From an uncultured Eubacterium sp. (GTDB lineage Bacteria > Bacillota > Clostridia > Oscillospirales > Acutalibacteraceae): DNA of 64,000 nt. Location of the stretch: positions 1 to 64,000 of the forward strand of contig UQPH01000003.1 of assembly GCA_900542875.1 (NCBI GenBank). Reading direction: 5' to 3'. How positions within the stretch are numbered: the first letter of the stretch is position 1; each line of letters begins with the position of its first letter. The notes beneath the pieces were generated by a model that was given only the letters and a program-made list of their open reading frames with translations, was not told the DNA's origin and did not search any database. Position numbers and translations under genes: made by a program. This document shows, piece by piece, positions 14,920-24,282 of this stretch.

Positions 14920-17415
14920 ATGGGTATCAAAATTGCTCTTGCCGGAAATCCAAACTGCGGCAAAACTACCCTGTTCAATGCCTTGACAGGCTCTAACCAA
15001 TATGTCGGCAACTGGCCTGGCGTAACGGTTGAAAAAAAAGAAGGTAAATTAAAAAAACATGACGATGTAATAATCACCGACCTTCCGGGTATTTATTCAC
15101 TTTCGCCTTACACACTTGAGGAGGTAGTTGCAAGAAATTACCTTATCGGCGAGCATCCGGATGCAGTGCTTAATATCATAGACGGTACAAACCTTGAGAG
15201 AAACCTTTACCTCACAACACAACTTGTTGAGCTCGGTATTCCGGTTGTTGTAGCGGTAAATATGATTGATGTCGTAAAGAAGAACGGCGACAAAATCAAC
15301 ACTCAGGAACTTTCCAGACAGCTTGCATGCCCCGTTGTTGAGATTTCCGCACTTAAAGGCACAGGTATAAAGGAAGCGGCAGACATTGCGGTTAATGCTG
15401 CAAGTAAGGCTCCGACAATTCCACAGCATAAGTTCAGCGGCGTAGTTGAGCACGCACTTGCTCATATCGAGGAGGCTGTTCTCCACGATATGCCCGAAAA
15501 TCAACAGCGTTGGTATGCTATCAAGATTTTTGAAGGCGACGACAAGGTTCTCGAGCAACTTAAAATTTCCAGCGATGTTCTCGCTCATATCAAAAAGGAT
15601 ATTGAAGCCGCCGAAACAGAACTTGACGATGACGCAGAATCAATTATCACAAACGAAAGATATTTATATATTGCATCTATCATAAAGAGCGTATATACTA
15701 AGAAGAATAAAGGCAAACTTTCAACCTCGGATAAAATCGATAAAGTTGTTACAAACAGATTTTTGGGTCTGCCGATTTTCGCAGTAATTATGTTCCTCGT
15801 TTACTATATTGCCATGGTTGCGGTAGGTGCACCGGCAACAGACTGGGTAAATGACGGCGTATTCGGTGACGGCTTCCACCTCTTCGGAAACGGTACAGCA
15901 GCTTATGAGCAGGCTGCCGAAGAGTACGGTGACAGCGACCAAATTCTTCAGGCATTTATCGACCAATACGGAACAGAGGATATGGCTGACGCTATCGACC
16001 TTGAAAACGAGGAGTACACACAGGAGGGTGCAGTATCGGCACTAAACGAACTTGTTAACGCTACTCCGGACAACGCTTCCGTTACATACGAAACAGAAGA
16101 TGAGGAAACTCTTGAAACAACAGAGCATCCGAACACAACAAAGGCAGACCTCATCAATGCTGTTGACCAATACGAAAACACATCATACAAAGAGGACTTC
16201 GGTGCTCCGGATACGAGCACATACGGCGTTTGGGTTAAGAGTATCCCCGTTCTTCTCGGTGAACTCTTCGAAAAGGCTAACTCACCCGAGTGGCTTTCGG
16301 GTCTTGTGCTCGACGGTATTGTAGCCGGTCTCGGTGCTGTACTCGGTTTCGTTCCTCAGATGCTTGTTCTCTTCCTTATGCTTGCATTCCTTGAGGGTTG
16401 CGGCTATATGGCAAGAATTGCATTCGTGCTTGACCGTATTTTCAGAAAATTCGGCCTTTCGGGTAAGTCCTTCATTCCTATGCTTATCGGTACAGGATGC
16501 GGCGTTCCCGGTATCATGGCTTCCCGTACAATTGAAAACGAGCGAGACAGACGAATGACGATTATGACAACTACATTCATTCCGTGCAGTGCAAAGATTC
16601 CTTTCATTGCAATGATTGCGGGCGCTATCTTCGGCGGTTCGGCTGTAGTTTCAACCTCTGCATACTTCATCGGTATGGCGGCAATCATCATCTCGGGCAT
16701 TATGCTTAAAAAGACCAAGATGTTCTCGGGCGACCCTGCTCCGTTCGTTATGGAACTTCCCGCATATCACCTTCCGACAGTCGGAAACGTACTTCGTTCG
16801 ACATGGGAGCGTGGCTGGTCATTCATCAAAAAAGCAGGTACAATCATCACTCTTTCAACCATCTTTGTATGGTTCACAACATACTTCGGCGTTGTTGACG
16901 GACAGTTCAGAATGCTCGGTGAGGACGAAATCGGTTCTTCGATTCTTGCGGCAATCGGCGGTGCAATCGCTTGGATATTCAAACCGCTCGGCTGGGGCAA
17001 CTGGCAGGCTGTTGTTGCTTCTGTAACAGGTCTCGTTGCTAAGGAAAACATCGTAGGTACCATGGGTATTCTCTACGGCGGCGGAGACGGAAGCGTTTAC
17101 GATACAATCGGCAGCGTATTTACAGGCGTAACAGGCTATTCGTTCCTCGTATTCAACCTCCTCTGTGCTCCTTGCTTTGCGGCTATCGGTGCTATGAAGA
17201 GAGAGATGAACAACGCAAAGTGGACATGGTTTGCCGTAGGCTACCAGTGCGGATTTGCTTATGTAATCGCACTTATCATTAATCAGGTAGGCTCAATGTT
17301 CGCAGGAAACGGAAATATATTCGGTTTCATTGTTGCTCTTCTTGCTATCGCAGCTATCCTTTATATGCTGTTCAGAAAGAACAAGTACGACAACAATAAA
17401 CTTTCCGTAAGATAA
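14920..17415 (+). CDS. feoB: FeoB ferrous iron transporter with an enlarged acidic loop
   Basis: An 831-residue iron(II) transporter. The N-terminal G domain has G1 GNPNCGKTT, switch region NWPGVTVEKKEG, G3 DLPG and G4 NMID, followed by the helical guanine-dissociation-inhibitor region. The membrane part carries the Gate motifs, including GCGVPGIMASRTIENERDRR and PCSAKIPFI, each with a Cys in the expected place. Between the first and second membrane segments (about residues 306-435) lies a long acidic stretch rich in Glu, Asp and Thr, larger than in most FeoB proteins of about 700-770 residues. AAAGGAG precedes the ATG. Confidence 0.95.
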   Translation: MGIKIALAGNPNCGKTTLFNALTGSNQYVGNWPGVTVEKKEGKLKKHDDVIITDLPGIYSLSPYTLEEVVARNYLIGEHPDAVLNIIDGTNLERNLYLTTQLVELGIPVVVAVNMIDVVKKNGDKINTQELSRQLACPVVEISALKGTGIKEAADIAVNAASKAPTIPQHKFSGVVEHALAHIEEAVLHDMPENQQRWYAIKIFEGDDKVLEQLKISSDVLAHIKKDIEAAETELDDDAESIITNERYLYIASIIKSVYTKKNKGKLSTSDKIDKVVTNRFLGLPIFAVIMFLVYYIAMVAVGAPATDWVNDGVFGDGFHLFGNGTAAYEQAAEEYGDSDQILQAFIDQYGTEDMADAIDLENEEYTQEGAVSALNELVNATPDNASVTYETEDEETLETTEHPNTTKADLINAVDQYENTSYKEDFGAPDTSTYGVWVKSIPVLLGELFEKANSPEWLSGLVLDGIVAGLGAVLGFVPQMLVLFLMLAFLEGCGYMARIAFVLDRIFRKFGLSGKSFIPMLIGTGCGVPGIMASRTIENERDRRMTIMTTTFIPCSAKIPFIAMIAGAIFGGSAVVSTSAYFIGMAAIIISGIMLKKTKMFSGDPAPFVMELPAYHLPTVGNVLRSTWERGWSFIKKAGTIITLSTIFVWFTTYFGVVDGQFRMLGEDEIGSSILAAIGGAIAWIFKPLGWGNWQAVVASVTGLVAKENIVGTMGILYGGGDGSVYDTIGSVFTGVTGYSFLVFNLLCAPCFAAIGAMKREMNNAKWTWFAVGYQCGFAYVIALIINQVGSMFAGNGNIFGFIVALLAIAAILYMLFRKNKYDNNKLSVR

Positions 17416-17442
17416 TTAATTTATTAATTAGGAAGTGATTTT

Positions 17443-17832
17443 ATGATAAGCTTTATTCAAGAGAATCTCTTAAATATAATAATAATTGCCATTTTAATAT
17501 TAATAATCGGGCTTATCATTAAGAGCTTAATTAAGCAAAAGAAGAATGGCGGCGGATGCACAGGCAACTGTTCATCCTGCCACTCTTCCTGCGCAGGCAC
17601 TAAACAGCTTGTAAAGACAACACTAAAAATTGACGGTATGATGTGCACTATGTGCGAAAGTCACATCAACGAGGCTGTCAGAAAAGCCTTTAAGGTCAAG
17701 AAAGTGAAGTCTTCATATATAAACGGTACAACCGTTATCATCAGCGAGCATAGGCTCGACGATGAACTACTCAAAAAAACTATTGCTGATACCGGCTATG
17801 AACTCAAAAGCATTAGCTTCGAATTAGCGTAA
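17443..17832 (+). CDS. FeoB-associated Cys-rich membrane protein fused to an HMA domain
   Basis: A 129-residue protein in two parts. Residues 1-50 match the small FeoB-associated cysteine-rich membrane proteins: one membrane helix, a short basic segment and a cluster GGGCTGNCSSCHSSCAG (four cysteines). Residues 60-129 form a heavy-metal-associated ferredoxin-like domain (KTTLKIDGMMCTMCESHINE) with a CxxC metal site, ending in IADTGYELKSI. The small Feo partners usually stop after the Cys cluster, so the added HMA domain is notable. It may deliver or sense metal at the cytoplasmic mouth of FeoB; this is inference. It lies 27 bp after feoB. Confidence 0.8.
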   Translation: MISFIQENLLNIIIIAILILIIGLIIKSLIKQKKNGGGCTGNCSSCHSSCAGTKQLVKTTLKIDGMMCTMCESHINEAVRKAFKVKKVKSSYINGTTVIISEHRLDDELLKKTIADTGYELKSISFELA

Positions 17833-17859
17833 ATAGTAAAAACTCCTTTCCAAACAACG

Positions 17860-17889
17860 AAAGCAGCATCGCTACCCCGATGCTGCTTT
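17860..17889. terminator. Terminator of the feo operon (bidirectional)
   Basis: AAAGCAGCATCG (17860-17871) pairs perfectly with CGATGCTGCTTT (17878-17889) around a six-base loop. It is followed by T-rich sequence on the plus strand, and lies between the convergent feo operon and yfbR. Confidence 0.85.
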
Positions 17890-17929
17890 TGTTGTGTTAA
17901 ATGCTAATATAAATATATCGCAAAAATAT

Positions 17930-18520
17930 TTACTTTGTGTGTTCATCAAGAGTGAGGTAATATGCCTTTAGGAAATGCTCGGAAAAGAACTTAACCTCGG
18001 GCATATCTATATCGGCAATTTTTTGCTCCTGTGATTTAAGAGCGATGTCAAATTCCCTATTACCCATACGATTTTCCTCGATACACTTTACAAGTGCGCT
18101 GATTTTATCGGCAGCCTTAACGAGTTTCCACAGTTGCTTATCCTCATCACTTTTATGAAAAAGGGGTACATAGTCCTGTTTATAATCATCGGGCAGCATT
18201 TTTAACAGTCTATCGCCTGCCGTTTCCTCAATATCCTTATAAACGCTTTTAATCTCGTCATTATAATACTTAACCGGAGTGGGCATATCGCCTGTTATAA
18301 CCTCGGTTGTATCATGATAAAGAGCAAGCAGGGCGGCACGCTCGGGATTATAATTTTTGCCGAATTCCCTATTACCGATAAGTGCAAGGGCGTGGGCAAT
18401 AACAGCAACGCTATGGCTATGCTCTGCAATATTTTCCTTATTGGCATTAGGCATAAGTGCCCAGCGGTCAATATACTTCATTCTATTGACCATAGCAAAG
18501 AAATTATAATTATTCTGCAT
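17930..18520 (-). CDS. yfbR: YfbR-like HD-domain 5'-deoxynucleotidase
   Basis: A 196-residue HD phosphohydrolase. The order of motifs follows E. coli YfbR (199 residues): NRMKYIDRWALMPN, then EHSHSVAVIAHALA, ALLALYHDTTEVITGDMPTP and VKAADKISALVKCIEE. YfbR removes phosphate from deoxynucleoside 5'-monophosphates using the His-Asp metal site (HD in LYHDTTE). Its ATG lies 11 bp inside the end of aspS, so translation is coupled. Grouping with tRNA synthetases is positional only. Confidence 0.88.
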   Translation of the reverse strand: MQNNYNFFAMVNRMKYIDRWALMPNANKENIAEHSHSVAVIAHALALIGNREFGKNYNPERAALLALYHDTTEVITGDMPTPVKYYNDEIKSVYKDIEETAGDRLLKMLPDDYKQDYVPLFHKSDEDKQLWKLVKAADKISALVKCIEENRMGNREFDIALKSQEQKIADIDMPEVKFFSEHFLKAYYLTLDEHTK

Positions 18521-20303
18521 CTTTTTCTGTTTCCTTTATATCAATACCAAGTTCGCAAAGCTGAACATCATCAATATAAGACGGTGCGCCGCTCATAAGT
18601 TCGCTGGCGTTTTGAACCTTAGGAAATGCCACAACATCACGCAACGAATCGGCTCCGCAGATAAGCATAGCAAGTCTGTCAAGTCCGATACCCATACCAC
18701 CGTGAGGCGGTGCGGCATACTGATAAGCGTCAACAAGGAAGCCAAACTTAGCATCTATTTCCTCCTGCTCCATTCCGAGAAGTTCAAACATCTTAGTCTG
18801 AAGTTCTGTATCGGTAATTCTCATAGAACCTGACGAAAGTTCGGTACCGTTAAGCACAAGGTCGAACGCCTGAGCCTTAACCTTTGATTTATCAGTATCA
18901 AGATACTGAATACTCTCCTCCATAGGCATTGTAAACGGATGATGAGCGGCAACCCACTCGCCTGTTTCCTCATCCATCTCAAAGAACGGCATTTCGGTAA
19001 TCCAAAGGAAGTTCCACTTACCCTCGGGGATAATGTCAAGTTCCTTAGCAACCATAAGGCGAAGTGCGCCCATAACGGTGAGAGCCTTTCCGGTCTTATC
19101 ACTTACGATGAAAACAACATCGCCCTGCTGAGCACCGAGTGTGCTGAGGAGTTCATCAAGTTCGCCGTCTTTGAGGAACTTAGAAAAAGAGCAATTCGGC
19201 TCTGCATCTGCCCAGCGAACATAGGCAAGACCCTTTGCACCGATTCCCTTTGCCGATGCTGTAAGTTTATCAATTTTTTTACGAGTATAAACAGAAGCGG
19301 CGTTCTTTGCAACGATTGCCTTAACCGAGCCGCCGTCTGCTATTGCGCTCTTAAACACAACAAAATCGGTATTATCAGCCCAATCGGAAATATCCTGAAT
19401 AAGCATATCAAAACGAGTATCAGGCTTATCCGAACCGTACTTATTCATAGCGTCGGCAAAAGTCATGCGGGGCAAATGCTCGGGAACATCAACATTGATG
19501 GTTTTTTTCATCAACTTTGATATAAATCCCTCTGCCATATTCATAATATCGTCGCAGTCAACAAAACTCATTTCAAGGTCAATCTGAGTAAACTCAGGCT
19601 GTCTGTCTGCACGCAAATCCTCATCTCTAAAGCAACGGGCAAGCTGAATATATCTGTCAAAGCCCGCAATCATGGTAAGTTGCTTATAAATCTGAGGAGA
19701 CTGTGGCAACGCATAAAACTTACCGTTATGGATTCTCGACGGAACAACATAGTCTCTTGCACCCTCGGGAGTAGACTTAATCATCATCGGAGTTTCAATT
19801 TCGATAAAATCGTTAGCGTAAAAATACTCTCTTGCAATTTTTGCAATCTCGTGGCGCATGAGAATATTCTTAGTGAGTTTTTCGTTACGAAGATTAAGGT
19901 ATCTGTATTTAAGAGTGATTTCATCTCCGACCTTTTCGCTCTTTTCAATCTCAAACGGTGGTGTTTTAGCCTTTGATACAATACGAAAATCGCTTACGAT
20001 AACCTCAATGTCGCCTGTCGGAATATCCTTATTCTTGCTTTCTCTCTCGGCAACAACACCTGTTGCGGCAACAACATATTCGCTCCTTGCAGACTGTGCG
20101 AGAGCAAAAACATCTCTGTCGGTCTTATCGTTAAACGAAAGCTGAATAATGCCCGTTCTGTCTCTGAGGTCAATAAAGATAAGGTTACCCAAATCTCTTT
20201 GGCGCTGTACCCAGCCGAAAACAGTTACGGTCTGTCCGACATTTTCCATATTAAATCTTGCACAATAATCTGTACGTTTCATACCCTTAATTGAATTATT
20301 CAT
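18510..20303 (-). CDS. aspS: Aspartyl-tRNA synthetase
   Basis: A 597-residue class II synthetase of bacterial AspRS type. An N-terminal OB anticodon-binding domain (FGWVQRQRDLGNLIFIDLRD) is followed by the catalytic domain with motif 2 region (FRDEDLRADRQPEFTQIDLE), the bacterial GAD insertion domain (residues 290-420) and motif 3 (GMGIGLDRLAMLICG). I placed the start at 20303, eight bases after GGAGG; this ATG overlaps the hisS stop (ATGGATGAATAA). A longer frame upstream lies within hisS. Whether it discriminates between tRNA-Asp and tRNA-Asn cannot be read safely. Confidence 0.95.
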   Translation of the reverse strand: MNNSIKGMKRTDYCARFNMENVGQTVTVFGWVQRQRDLGNLIFIDLRDRTGIIQLSFNDKTDRDVFALAQSARSEYVVAATGVVAERESKNKDIPTGDIEVIVSDFRIVSKAKTPPFEIEKSEKVGDEITLKYRYLNLRNEKLTKNILMRHEIAKIAREYFYANDFIEIETPMMIKSTPEGARDYVVPSRIHNGKFYALPQSPQIYKQLTMIAGFDRYIQLARCFRDEDLRADRQPEFTQIDLEMSFVDCDDIMNMAEGFISKLMKKTINVDVPEHLPRMTFADAMNKYGSDKPDTRFDMLIQDISDWADNTDFVVFKSAIADGGSVKAIVAKNAASVYTRKKIDKLTASAKGIGAKGLAYVRWADAEPNCSFSKFLKDGELDELLSTLGAQQGDVVFIVSDKTGKALTVMGALRLMVAKELDIIPEGKWNFLWITEMPFFEMDEETGEWVAAHHPFTMPMEESIQYLDTDKSKVKAQAFDLVLNGTELSSGSMRITDTELQTKMFELLGMEQEEIDAKFGFLVDAYQYAAPPHGGMGIGLDRLAMLICGADSLRDVVAFPKVQNASELMSGAPSYIDDVQLCELGIDIKETEKDAE

Positions 20304-21645
20304 CCATCTGTCCTCCGGAAAAAAGAGAATTAAAATCAAAAGCCTCGCCGTTAATTTCCAAATCCTTGAGCTGACTTTCCATACTTACGGAATAAAAGCC
20401 GTTTACAAAGGTGTCAAGATTAATCTCGCTCGACTCACCCGTTGCCATATCCTTAAGAGAAACGACTTTATTTTCTACCTCGTTATCGCCGATAACAACA
20501 TTGAACTTGGCGCCGAGTTTGTCCGCATATTTCATCTGTGCCCTGAGTGAGCGACCGTTGAGGTCATAGACAACCGAGAAGCCCTCGTCACGCATATCCT
20601 TTGCAATTTCGACAGCTTTAAGCGTTGCCTTTTCGCCCATAGCAACGATAAACAAATCAGGTCTTGACGGCTCGGGGAAATTACATCCCTGTGCTTCCAT
20701 AACAAGTTGCAATCTTTCAAGTCCCATAGCGAAACCAAGCGACGGAGTATGCTGTCCGCCGAGTTCCTCCAAAAGTCCGTCATAGCGACCGCCGCCGCAT
20801 ACAGTACCCTGAGAGCCGATAGCGTCGGAAACGAATTCAAACACCGTCTTAGTGTAATAATCAAGTCCTCTTACAATTTGAGGATTAACTATGTATTCTA
20901 TATTTGCAGCGTCAAGATAAGACTTAACCTTTTGAAAATGCTCTCTGCACTCATCGCAAAGATAATCAAGTACAACAGGTGCACCCTTTGCTATTTCACT
21001 GCACACAGGACTTTTGCAATCAAGAATACGCATAGGATTGCGTTCGAGTCTGTCGTTACAGGTGTCGCAAAGTTTGTCCTTATACTGTGAGAAATACTCT
21101 TTAAGTGCCTTATGATATTCCGCTCTGCACTCGGGACAGCCGATAGAATTAAGTTCAAGATGCAAATCCTTTACGCCGAGTTCATCAAAAATCTGTTTTG
21201 CAAGACTTATCATTTCTGCGTCTGCAAGCGGTGAGGTTGCTCCGAAACATTCAATTCCGAACTGATGAAACTCACGGAGTCTGCCCGCCTGCGGCTTTTC
21301 ATATCTGTAACAAGATGTGAGATAGCATATTTTTTGCGGCAGTGCCTCGTTTGAAAGACCGTTTTCAAGAAACGCTCTTGCCGCACCTGCCGTGCCCTCG
21401 GGACGAAGGGTAATCGAGCGACCGCCCTTATCATCAAAGGTATACATCTCCTTTTGCACGACATCGGTAGTATCGCCTACACCTCTTTGAAAAAGTTCCG
21501 TATGCTCAAAAACAGGCGTACGCATTTCCTTATATCCGAAATTTTCGGCAACACCGAGGCAGGTAGCCTCAATATATTGATTTTTATAAGACTCGTTAGG
21601 CAACACATCCTTGGTGCCTTTAATCGCCTTTGTAATTAAAGCCAT
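20296..21645 (-). CDS. hisS: Histidyl-tRNA synthetase
   Basis: A 449-residue class II synthetase. Signatures are the N-terminal AIKGTKDVLP, motif 2 CYRYEKPQAGRLREFHQFG, the histidine A motif LDYYTKTVFEF and the glycine-rich GTVCGGGRYDGL. The C-terminal anticodon domain (DLNGRSLRAQMKYADKLGAK) is complete. A cysteine cluster in the middle (CPECRAEYH, CDTCNDRLERN, CDECREH, about residues 168-245) is seen in several clostridial HisRS proteins and may bind zinc. AGGAGG lies just before the ATG. No T-box-like leader fits in the 59-bp gap to mgsA. Confidence 0.95.
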   Translation of the reverse strand: MALITKAIKGTKDVLPNESYKNQYIEATCLGVAENFGYKEMRTPVFEHTELFQRGVGDTTDVVQKEMYTFDDKGGRSITLRPEGTAGAARAFLENGLSNEALPQKICYLTSCYRYEKPQAGRLREFHQFGIECFGATSPLADAEMISLAKQIFDELGVKDLHLELNSIGCPECRAEYHKALKEYFSQYKDKLCDTCNDRLERNPMRILDCKSPVCSEIAKGAPVVLDYLCDECREHFQKVKSYLDAANIEYIVNPQIVRGLDYYTKTVFEFVSDAIGSQGTVCGGGRYDGLLEELGGQHTPSLGFAMGLERLQLVMEAQGCNFPEPSRPDLFIVAMGEKATLKAVEIAKDMRDEGFSVVYDLNGRSLRAQMKYADKLGAKFNVVIGDNEVENKVVSLKDMATGESSEINLDTFVNGFYSVSMESQLKDLEINGEAFDFNSLFSGGQMDE

Positions 21646-21704
21646 AATTTCCTCCTATATACAAGCACTGAGGTGAGAGCATTGCCCCCACCTCAAGGTA
21701 CCGT

Positions 21705-22121
21705 TTAATCTTTTTTATTATATCTCGGGTTTACGATTTCACGCCACTCAAAGTCGCCTCTTTCAACGCCCCTGATTAACGCCTCTGCCGTTGCAATATT
21801 AGTAGCGAACGGAATATTATGCACATCACAAAGTCTGAGCAAATCGTTATCGTTAGGCTCGTGCGGCTTTGGATTAAGGGGATCTCTGAAAAAGATGAGC
21901 AAATCAATCTCGTTGCAGGCAATTCTGCTGGCAATCTGCTGACCGCCGCCCTGCGAACCGCTCAAAAAGCAGTTAATATCCAAACCCGTTGCTTCCTTAA
22001 TCAGCTTACCGGTAGTACCTGTCGCACACACATCGTGTCTGCTGATAATTCCGCAATAAGCAATACAAAACTGTACTAAAAGTTCTTTTTTTGCGTCATG
22101 TGCTATAAGTGCTATATTCAT
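21705..22121 (-). CDS. mgsA: Methylglyoxal synthase
   Basis: A 138-residue enzyme that turns dihydroxyacetone phosphate into methylglyoxal and phosphate, a bypass used when sugar phosphates accumulate. Visible signatures are [13 protein letters not shown], the phosphate-binding [23 protein letters not shown] and the catalytic-Asp region [20 protein letters not shown]. It is the first gene of an mgsA-hisS-aspS-yfbR run with its own promoter, and lies next to the rod-shape cluster, a common arrangement in Clostridia. Confidence 0.93.
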   Translation of the reverse strand: MNIALIAHDAKKELLVQFCIAYCGIISRHDVCATGTTGKLIKEATGLDINCFLSGSQGGGQQIASRIACNEIDLLIFFRDPLNPKPHEPNDNDLLRLCDVHNIPFATNIATAEALIRGVERGDFEWREIVNPRYNKKD

Positions 22122-22162
22122 AAAACGGTTGCTCCCTCTTCTAAAATTATAATTCCATTATT

Positions 22163-22191
22163 ATAATAGCATAATTTATTTAATATAACAA
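22163..22191 (-). promoter_or_regulatory. Probable promoter of the mgsA-hisS-aspS-yfbR run
   Basis: On the minus strand TTGTTA (22191-22186) and TATTAT (22168-22163) are 17 bp apart in an AT-rich gap, about 40 bp before the mgsA start. It separates this run from the mre genes. Confidence 0.5.
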
Positions 22192-22226
22192 GTTATTTTT
22201 TATATCAAATGCCGTGTTTGCATTGA

Positions 22227-24248
22227 TTATTCCAAAAGTGTTTCGTCCGTCTGCGCCTTTTCCTCAAGATTGTTTTGGGTATAGTAATAATCTATGACCG
22301 CTCCGGTAATCTGCGCCGTGGACGAACCGGTGCCCGCCGTTTCGATAGCGGAGGCAACGCTGATTTCGGGATTATCATACGGTGCAAAGGAGATAAGAAA
22401 GCCGTTATTTTTCTTAACACCGTTTACATATACCTGAGATGTACCCGTCTTACATGCAACAGGTGTTTTTACCTGAAGTTGATTTTGGAAAAGATTTATA
22501 CCTACCCTTCTCATACCGCCCTTAACGGTTTCAAAGGTTGCGTCGCTAATGCCTGTTTTTTCTTCCACGGTGATATTACTATCGGTAACGGCACCCGTTG
22601 ATTTTGATATGGTAGACTTTACAAAATGAGTTTTATACCTCGTGCCGTTATTTGCAACGGTGGCACAGTAGTTTGCCAACTGAAGCGGAGTGACAAGGTT
22701 TTCCGACTGTCCAATAGCCGCCTGAACAGTATCACCGGGATTCCATGTCATATCAAATTTCTTTCTGTATTCCGGTCCTGCCAATATACCGCTTGCCTCC
22801 GGAATTTCTACTCCTGTTTTCTGTCCCAAACCAAAAAGTCTGCCGTACTGATTCATTACATCAATGCCCATAAGACTTGCGCAGTTATAGTAGAAAACAT
22901 TACACGAGTGCTCAAGTGCCTGCTGAACATTAATACTTCCGTGAGCGTCAAGACAACCGAATGTCATCTCACCCACTCTGTACGAGGCACTGCATGTAAA
23001 TCTTGTCTCGGGTGTGATATAGCCCTCCTCCAACGCCGCAACCGACATAAGAGGCTTAAAGGTTGAACCCGGAGCATATGCACTCATTGCAAACCTGTTA
23101 TAAAGCGGTTTCTTGCTGTTCTTACTGAGCGAATCGTAGTCATCGTAATAATCATTCAAGTCATAGGTCGGATAGTTAGCCGCCGCAAGAATGCTTCCGT
23201 CATGAATATCCTCTACAACGACCGCACCCGTAGCCTCCGACGAAGTTTTAAGACAGATTTCCCTAAGATTATCCTCGGCAATCTTCTGCATATCCTTGTC
23301 TATGGTAAGAACTATCGTATCACCCTGAACCGGCTCCTTCGTGACGGTTTGGGTAACATTGCCCTCAGCATCAATGGTAACGGTCATCTCGCCGCTTGTA
23401 CCTCTGAGTTCGCTCTCGCAAGCCGCCTCAATTCCCGACTCACCTATGTCATCGTTAATTCCGTAGCCGCTGTCTTTAAGTTTTTTATACTCGTCACCGT
23501 TTATCTTTCGCACAGTGCCTATAATATGAGCGGCAAGAGATGAATCTGTGTATGTTCTGTATGCAACTACGCTGACATCCGCACCGGGATAGAGCGAATT
23601 ATTTTCCTTAATCTCGGCGACGGTTTCGTCCGAAACGTCATCGGCTATCGTCACAGGATTTGATACGGAAAATAAAAGTCGGGTGAGTTCATATCTGATA
23701 TTGCCTATTTCAAGCGCAGTCTTTTCGTCATAGGATTCAAGGCCGTATTTTTCCACCATTGCGTCAAAGCAATTCCTTGCAGTGGCATACGCCTGAACAT
23801 TGAGCATATCCTTGCCTTTCATATTTTTAATATCGGTCTCGTATTTCTCATCGTCGCTTTTGTCAAAGAAAACGACCTCGCCCGAAGAATTAAATTTAAG
23901 AGGAAGGTTATGAACGTACTCCTCGCCGTTTTTATTAAACAATTCGATAAGACGGACAATAATCTCGTTTCTCTCATCATTATCCTTTGCAGAAGGATAA
24001 TATGCAGCGTTCAAAACAATACTGTTACCCTTTCTGTTTGTAACGAGAACATTGCCGTTTCTGTCAACTATATCTCCACGAGCCGCCTCTATGGGCACGG
24101 TATAAGTCTTTACCGCACTGCTTTGAGCAATATAGTAATCGTTATTCTTCACTTGAATATTATATAAATCCACACCGAAGCCGAACATCACGGCAACGAC
24201 CAAAACAACAGCGATAATCGTTCTTGCACTTTTATATCTCTTACCCAA
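22227..24248 (-). CDS. mrdA: Penicillin-binding protein 2 (elongation-specific transpeptidase)
   Basis: A 673-residue class B penicillin-binding protein that cross-links lateral-wall peptidoglycan with RodA and MreBCD. It has an N-terminal membrane anchor (residues 8-28), a dimerisation/pedestal region with RGDIVDRNGNVL, and a transpeptidase domain with the active-site motif STFK in YAPGSTFKPL, SCN in EHSCNVFYY, and KTG in VACKTGTSQV. It is the last gene of mreB-mreC-mreD-mrdA. No rodA or min genes follow; mgsA comes next. Confidence 0.93.
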   Translation of the reverse strand: MGKRYKSARTIIAVVLVVAVMFGFGVDLYNIQVKNNDYYIAQSSAVKTYTVPIEAARGDIVDRNGNVLVTNRKGNSIVLNAAYYPSAKDNDERNEIIVRLIELFNKNGEEYVHNLPLKFNSSGEVVFFDKSDDEKYETDIKNMKGKDMLNVQAYATARNCFDAMVEKYGLESYDEKTALEIGNIRYELTRLLFSVSNPVTIADDVSDETVAEIKENNSLYPGADVSVVAYRTYTDSSLAAHIIGTVRKINGDEYKKLKDSGYGINDDIGESGIEAACESELRGTSGEMTVTIDAEGNVTQTVTKEPVQGDTIVLTIDKDMQKIAEDNLREICLKTSSEATGAVVVEDIHDGSILAAANYPTYDLNDYYDDYDSLSKNSKKPLYNRFAMSAYAPGSTFKPLMSVAALEEGYITPETRFTCSASYRVGEMTFGCLDAHGSINVQQALEHSCNVFYYNCASLMGIDVMNQYGRLFGLGQKTGVEIPEASGILAGPEYRKKFDMTWNPGDTVQAAIGQSENLVTPLQLANYCATVANNGTRYKTHFVKSTISKSTGAVTDSNITVEEKTGISDATFETVKGGMRRVGINLFQNQLQVKTPVACKTGTSQVYVNGVKKNNGFLISFAPYDNPEISVASAIETAGTGSSTAQITGAVIDYYYTQNNLEEKAQTDETLLE

Positions 24249-24282
24249 AGCGACTCTCCTTTCTGCAAAATTAAAACAATAA

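Noticed and set aside
21646..21704. Inverted repeat GAGGTG/CACCTC between mgsA and hisS
   Set aside because: Six-base arms with a 13-base or longer loop and no T-run; too weak to call a terminator or riboswitch.
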